NCBI GenBank assembly: GCA_964556425.1
Contig: CAZKWC010000023.1
Location: 1 to 46,053, forward strand
Direction of reading: 5' to 3'
Length of the DNA stretch: 46,053 bases
Source of the DNA: JALQUL01 sp964556425
GTDB taxonomy: Bacteria; Pseudomonadota; Gammaproteobacteria; Burkholderiales; Burkholderiaceae_C
The notes under the pieces are model-generated. The model made no database searches, was not told where the DNA came from, and saw only the letters and a program-made list of their open reading frames with translations. This document shows positions 42,626 to 46,053 of the stretch, piece by piece; within the stretch, counting starts at the first letter, position 1; every line of letters begins with the position of its first letter. The position numbers were made by a program, and so were the translations under genes.

Positions 42626-43933
42626 ATGACCATTTTAAAAACCCCCGAATTACTTGCGCCTGCAGGCTCATTAACCATGCTAAAGACGGCTTTAGATTTT
42701 GGCGCCACTGCAGTTTATGCGGGTCAACCTCGTTATTCTTTACGTGTACGTAACAATGATTTTGGCGACCTTGAAGTATTACGTGAAGGTATAGAAACCA
42801 CTCATGCTTTAGGCCACAAGTTTTATTTAGTGTCCAATATTTTTCCTCATGGCAACAAAATCAAGCACTATATTAAAAATATGGAGCCAGTAGTGGCCTT
42901 AAAACCAGACGCCATGATTATGTCTGACCCTGGTTTAATTATGATGGCACGTGAAGCTTGGCCCGATATGGAAATTCATTTATCGGTGCAAGCCAATACA
43001 GTGAATGCTGCAGCCGTTCGTTTTTGGAAATCAGTTGGCGTAAGCCGTGTGATTTTGTCTCGTGAGTTATCGCTCGAGCAAGTGGAACAAATTCGCCAAG
43101 ACTGCCCCGACACTGAACTCGAAGTATTTGTACATGGCGCTTTATGTATTGCCTATTCAGGCCGTTGTTTGTTGTCGGGTTATTTTAATCACCGTGATGC
43201 CAACCAAGGTACATGCACCAACTCATGTCGCTGGGACTATAAAGTTAAACCCGCTGCCGAAGATGCCAGTGGTGATGTGTACTTAATAGAAGAATCTCAA
43301 CGTGAGGGCAGTTATATGCCAGTTGAAGAAGATGAACACGGCACTTATGTGATGAATTCTAAAGACCTGCGCGCGATTGAACATGTCAAACGTTTAGTTG
43401 AAATTGGTGTGGACTCTTTAAAAATTGAAGGTCGTACCAAGAGCCCTTATTATGTGGCTCGCACCGCTCAAGCATATCGCCAAGCCATTAACGATGCAGT
43501 GGCGGGTAAAGAACTGAATCCTGCCTTATTAGGTCAATTAGAAGGCCTAGCCAATCGTGGTTACACATCAGGATTTTTCCAACGTCACACGCCAGAATCC
43601 ACACAAAACTATTTACGTGGTTTTTCCGAGTCGGGCCGTAGTATGTATGTAGGTGATGTAATGACCTATGATGCAAACAAAAAAATGGTGCAAATCGAAG
43701 CGAAGAACAAGTTCTCGGTGGGTGATTGGGTCGAAATTATTCATCCAGCGGGCAATTTTGATATGCAAATTGAAAGCATGCAAAACAATCAAGGCGAAAC
43801 AGTTAGCAGTGCTCCAGGCAGTGGCCATGTGGTATGGATTGCTGTGCCTAGAGACTTTACTGGCGCTTATGTAGCTCGTTATGTAGCGGCGGACCCCTTA
43901 GCCGATATTGCACTTAATGTTGAAACCGTGTAA
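42626..43933 (+). CDS. trhP: tRNA 5-hydroxyuridine synthase TrhP (peptidase U32 family)
   Basis: The 435-residue protein matches the U32 family member TrhP (YegQ), which hydroxylates uridine 34 of tRNAs using prephenate-derived chemistry and an iron-sulphur centre. It begins LLAPAGSLTMLKTALDFGATAVYAG. It contains the U32 signature ELEVFVHGALCIAYSGRCLLS with the cysteine-rich follow-up GTCTNSCRWDYKV, and later DSLKIEGRTKSPYYVA. Length agrees with TrhP and not with the longer TrhP/RlhA fusions. It ends near a convergent ion-channel gene. Confidence 0.92.
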   Translation: MTILKTPELLAPAGSLTMLKTALDFGATAVYAGQPRYSLRVRNNDFGDLEVLREGIETTHALGHKFYLVSNIFPHGNKIKHYIKNMEPVVALKPDAMIMSDPGLIMMAREAWPDMEIHLSVQANTVNAAAVRFWKSVGVSRVILSRELSLEQVEQIRQDCPDTELEVFVHGALCIAYSGRCLLSGYFNHRDANQGTCTNSCRWDYKVKPAAEDASGDVYLIEESQREGSYMPVEEDEHGTYVMNSKDLRAIEHVKRLVEIGVDSLKIEGRTKSPYYVARTAQAYRQAINDAVAGKELNPALLGQLEGLANRGYTSGFFQRHTPESTQNYLRGFSESGRSMYVGDVMTYDANKKMVQIEAKNKFSVGDWVEIIHPAGNFDMQIESMQNNQGETVSSAPGSGHVVWIAVPRDFTGAYVARYVAADPLADIALNVETV

Positions 43934-43969
43934 TTGAATTCCTGCAGCAAACGTACTTCATACTATCTC

Positions 43970-43999
43970 AAGCCCTCGCATTAGCTTGTGCTAGGGCTT
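43970..43999. terminator. Weak hairpin between trhP and the ion-channel gene
   Basis: AAGCCCT (43970-43976) and AGGGCTT (43993-43999) pair perfectly across a 16-base loop; the right arm overlaps the stop codon of the convergent channel gene. There is no T-tract on either side, so termination efficiency is doubtful. Confidence 0.35.
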
Positions 44000-44899
44000 A
44001 GAAGCCTCTTGAGGTACTTGGTGCGCTGGCGAAACCCCAATTTCATAAGCACAATATTTACAGAACTGAGCATCTAAATCGTGACCTTCAGTTAAACAAT
44101 TTTGACAGGTTTGTGTAATAGGAGTGCTTAGTGGGCGCATTCTTTCAATCGCCATTTCGGTACTCACAATTCCGGTAGGAACTGCCAATGTGCCCCAGCC
44201 CAACAACATAATCACCGATGCTATAAATCGGCCTAAATCCGTTTTAGGTGCAATATCGCCATAACCTACTGTGGTAATGGTGGTAATAGCCCAATAAATC
44301 GAGGTCGGTATGCTGGTAAAACCGTGCTCAGGCCCCTCTATCACATATAACAAGGTGCCTAAAATAAGCACAATCATTAAAACCACCGATAAAAAAATCA
44401 TGATTTTTCTAGCGCTGGCTCTTAAAGCACGTCCCAATGATAAATATTCATTAATAAAAGCAGTGAGCCTAAAAATCCTAAAAACCCTTAAAAGTCTTAA
44501 GGCTCTAACATCTATTAAAGCATGGGCTTCAGGGACAAACAAAGCAATATAGGTGGGCAACAAAGACAATAAATCTACAATGCCAAAAAAACTGAGTGCG
44601 TAACGCAAAGGGTGTCGAACACAGACTAATCGAGCTATGTATTCAAGGGTAAAAACTATCGTAAAAAACCATTCAAGAACGGTAAAGTATTTACCCATTT
44701 GCAGGTTAATAAACACTACACTATCGGCTATTACAACTGCTACGCTTAACAAAATAAGTGCAATTAACCATCTATCAAATTGCTGACCAATTTTGGTATC
44801 TGACTCAAAAATAATACGATAAATTCGAAGTCTCCACGCTGCCATGGGGGTCTCGGAGCTTGACTTTAAATGATGGGGTTGAATGGGCGGCTGGCTCAT
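43991..44899 (-). CDS. Voltage-gated-type potassium channel with C-terminal zinc ribbon
   Basis: Six membrane segments are visible. The S4 segment has spaced arginines (DVRALRLLRVFRIFRLTAF), and the pore carries the selectivity filter TVGYGD (near residues 208-213) in WAITTITTVGYGDIAP. This is the bacterial Kv-type layout in the inner membrane. The C-terminal cytoplasmic tail has two CxxC pairs, CQNC and CKYC, about 15 residues apart, which would form a zinc ribbon. The N-terminal cytoplasmic part is short, with no RCK domain. Voltage dependence is likely but unproven. Confidence 0.9.
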   Translation of the reverse strand: MSQPPIQPHHLKSSSETPMAAWRLRIYRIIFESDTKIGQQFDRWLIALILLSVAVVIADSVVFINLQMGKYFTVLEWFFTIVFTLEYIARLVCVRHPLRYALSFFGIVDLLSLLPTYIALFVPEAHALIDVRALRLLRVFRIFRLTAFINEYLSLGRALRASARKIMIFLSVVLMIVLILGTLLYVIEGPEHGFTSIPTSIYWAITTITTVGYGDIAPKTDLGRFIASVIMLLGWGTLAVPTGIVSTEMAIERMRPLSTPITQTCQNCLTEGHDLDAQFCKYCAYEIGVSPAHQVPQEASKP

Positions 44900-44920
44900 T
44901 TTTTTAATGGCTACTCAATA

Positions 44921-44958
44921 AAAAACCCTTGATGCTAAGCGCATTATCAAGGGTTTTT
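44921..44958 (-). terminator. Strong bidirectional terminator after the lipoprotein gene
   Basis: AAAAACCCTTGAT (44921-44933) and ATCAAGGGTTTTT (44946-44958) are exact reverse complements with a 12-base loop. A-tracts and T-tracts flank both sides, so it can work on both strands. It ends the lipoprotein transcript 22 bases after its stop codon and isolates the channel gene. Confidence 0.9.
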
Positions 44959-44980
44959 AAGCAATAAAATTTTTTATAAA

Positions 44981-45472
44981 TTAACGGCGATTAAAAGTAT
45001 AGGTATAAAAAGCAGAAGGATAACCGGCTGCATCTTTAGCTGACTTGTCATCGCCTACTTTTAAGGTTGAACCTGCACTGTATAAAATAGTTTTGCCAGT
45101 ACCTTGGTCAGAAGAGCCTGAAAATAATGTTGCCTCTACGCCATCAACAGATTTGGTGCCTGCGATTGCCATTGACATATTGGTAAGAACGTCTTTATTT
45201 TTAACAGATGGACCAGAGCAAGAAGTTCCAACATATGCAAAACCAGTAATTTTTCCACTGAATCCTGTTGGCGAAACTTTAGAAAAATCGGCGTATAAAC
45301 GAGCTGATGCGCCATCTTCAGAATAACATTCTGATTCCCATGAACCAATAAAAGATGCCACTGGGTCGGTAGAGGTATCACCTGGTAACGCGTCATCTGG
45401 ATTTCCACCACACGCAACTAAGACCAAAGTGGAAATAAATGTAATAAATAAGAGTTTGGATTGTTTCATCAT
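44981..45472 (-). CDS. Putative lipoprotein of unknown function
   Basis: The 163-residue product has a lipoprotein signal: KQSKLLFITFISTLVLVAC with lipobox LVAC. After cleavage the cysteine is followed by GGNPDDALPG, a flexible linker. The mature part is beta-rich with two further cysteines (WESECYSEDG and GTSCSGP) that could form a disulphide. I do not recognise a family. Either of two adjacent ATG codons could start it. It appears to be a single-gene unit ended by a strong terminator. Confidence 0.8.
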   Translation of the reverse strand: MMKQSKLLFITFISTLVLVACGGNPDDALPGDTSTDPVASFIGSWESECYSEDGASARLYADFSKVSPTGFSGKITGFAYVGTSCSGPSVKNKDVLTNMSMAIAGTKSVDGVEATLFSGSSDQGTGKTILYSAGSTLKVGDDKSAKDAAGYPSAFYTYTFNRR

Positions 45473-45599
45473 ATGCTAATCTGTAATATTAAAAATGGGT
45501 TTCTTTATATAATAAATTTGAGGATCATTTTACTTTGATTTTATGTCTTGGTGCACTTAAAAATACAACAAGTAACCATTGAGTCATCACTTTTGGATA

Positions 45600-46053
45600 T
45601 CAAGATACAGATTGTGTATTGGTAAATTCAACAGGCGAATTTAAAATTTCATCTATTACCTCTACCCAATGCCTTACCGAACTAGAGGTGCCACTTTGTA
45701 AATGGGTAATGCAACCGATATTAGCCGACACCAAAGTTTCATTCGTTTGAATCGCAATGTTTTTAAGTTTTCGATCGCGCAATTGCAAGGCTAAATCAGG
45801 TTGTAAAACAGAATAAGTACCCGCAGAACCACAACATAAATGCGACTCGTTGCTTGCTACACGCACATTAAAACCTAAATGACCTAAAGCCTGCTCTAGG
45901 CCACCATTTATTTTTTGTGCATGCTGCAAGGTGCACGGCGGATGAAACACCAACGGGTATTTGGCAATTAAAGGATGACCCAATAACAAAGGTCTTAAGG
46001 CATCTAACATTTTGGGTAAAAGTTCGATTAAATCAATGCTTAAAGCACTAATT
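45600..46053 (-). CDS. glcF: Glycolate oxidase iron-sulphur subunit, C-terminal part (GlcF-like)
   Basis: The frame stays open to the window edge, so this is the 3' part of a longer minus-strand gene. It shows the CCG domain common to GlcF, LldE and heterodisulphide-reductase-type subunits: HPPCTLQHAQKINGG, then HLCCGSAGTYSVLQPDLALQLRDRKL and SANIGCITHLQSGT. These cysteine motifs bind an iron-sulphur or haem-like cofactor site. GlcF is preferred over LldE because of the GSAGTYSVLQP wording and the HLQSGT end, but the N-terminal ferredoxin part is not in view. GlcF passes electrons from glycolate oxidation to the respiratory chain. Confidence 0.85.
   Translation of the reverse strand, partial: ISALSIDLIELLPKMLDALRPLLLGHPLIAKYPLVFHPPCTLQHAQKINGGLEQALGHLGFNVRVASNESHLCCGSAGTYSVLQPDLALQLRDRKLKNIAIQTNETLVSANIGCITHLQSGTSSSVRHWVEVIDEILNSPVEFTNTQSVS

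Noticed and set aside
42565..42753. 62-codon frame overlapping the trhP start
   Set aside because: It is an alternative frame across the trhP leader and 5' end, with no ribosome binding site or recognisable content.

Overview
The window looks like a chromosomal segment of an A+T-rich Gram-negative proteobacterium. It has an outer-membrane polysaccharide export system, lipoproteins, E. coli-type LysA with a divergent LysR, RNase E with a long basic tail, and a TPP-controlled thiamine transporter. The divergent rne/rluC pair and the Ste24-like protease next to rsgA suggest a low-GC betaproteobacterium (Burkholderiales-like); this is inference from gene content. A 10-N scaffold gap flanked by two versions of the same locus shows the sequence is a draft, possibly metagenomic, assembly. 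No rRNA, tRNA, CRISPR array, prophage or insertion sequence was recognised.

Layout. (1) 1-4868: ABC-F ATPase Uup, then two cyclic-di-GMP genes, an HD-GYP response regulator and a GGDEF protein with a degenerate inhibitory site. (2) 5161-16611: an exopolysaccharide or O-antigen-like cluster. A tightly packed minus-strand operon encodes the initiating phosphoglycosyltransferase, SLBB outer-membrane export protein, Wzz-like co-polymerase, Wzx-like flippase, a GT4 glycosyltransferase and a Wzy-like polymerase. Two more GT4 enzymes run divergently. Together they would start, extend, flip, polymerise and export a glycan; nucleotide-sugar genes are not here. (3) 16674-20641: a periplasmic binding protein followed by a hybrid sensor kinase, probably one signalling unit. 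(4) 21019-28952: rsgA, M48 protease, engB and rne on the minus strand, with rluC divergent. (5) 29031-32698: TPP riboswitch and thiBPQ.

(6) 32737-36425: a YgjP-like metalloprotein and a YccF-like protein. A convergent intergenic region with three DnaA-box sequences follows, then lysR and lysA diverging around a perfect palindrome. (7) 36493-38310: a hipBA toxin-antitoxin locus whose double operator occurs at both ends of the locus. (8) 38461-46053: a secreted protein, a Nudix-metallo-beta-lactamase fusion and an unknown acidic gene pair. The pair has been tandemly duplicated with a chimeric scar, next to a TfoX-N protein. Then come trhP, a voltage-gated-type potassium channel with a zinc ribbon, a lipoprotein, and the end of glcF running off the window.

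The observations most worth following are the duplicated HipB-type operator, the 599-bp duplication of the unknown acidic genes, and the DnaA-box cluster between two gene 3' ends.
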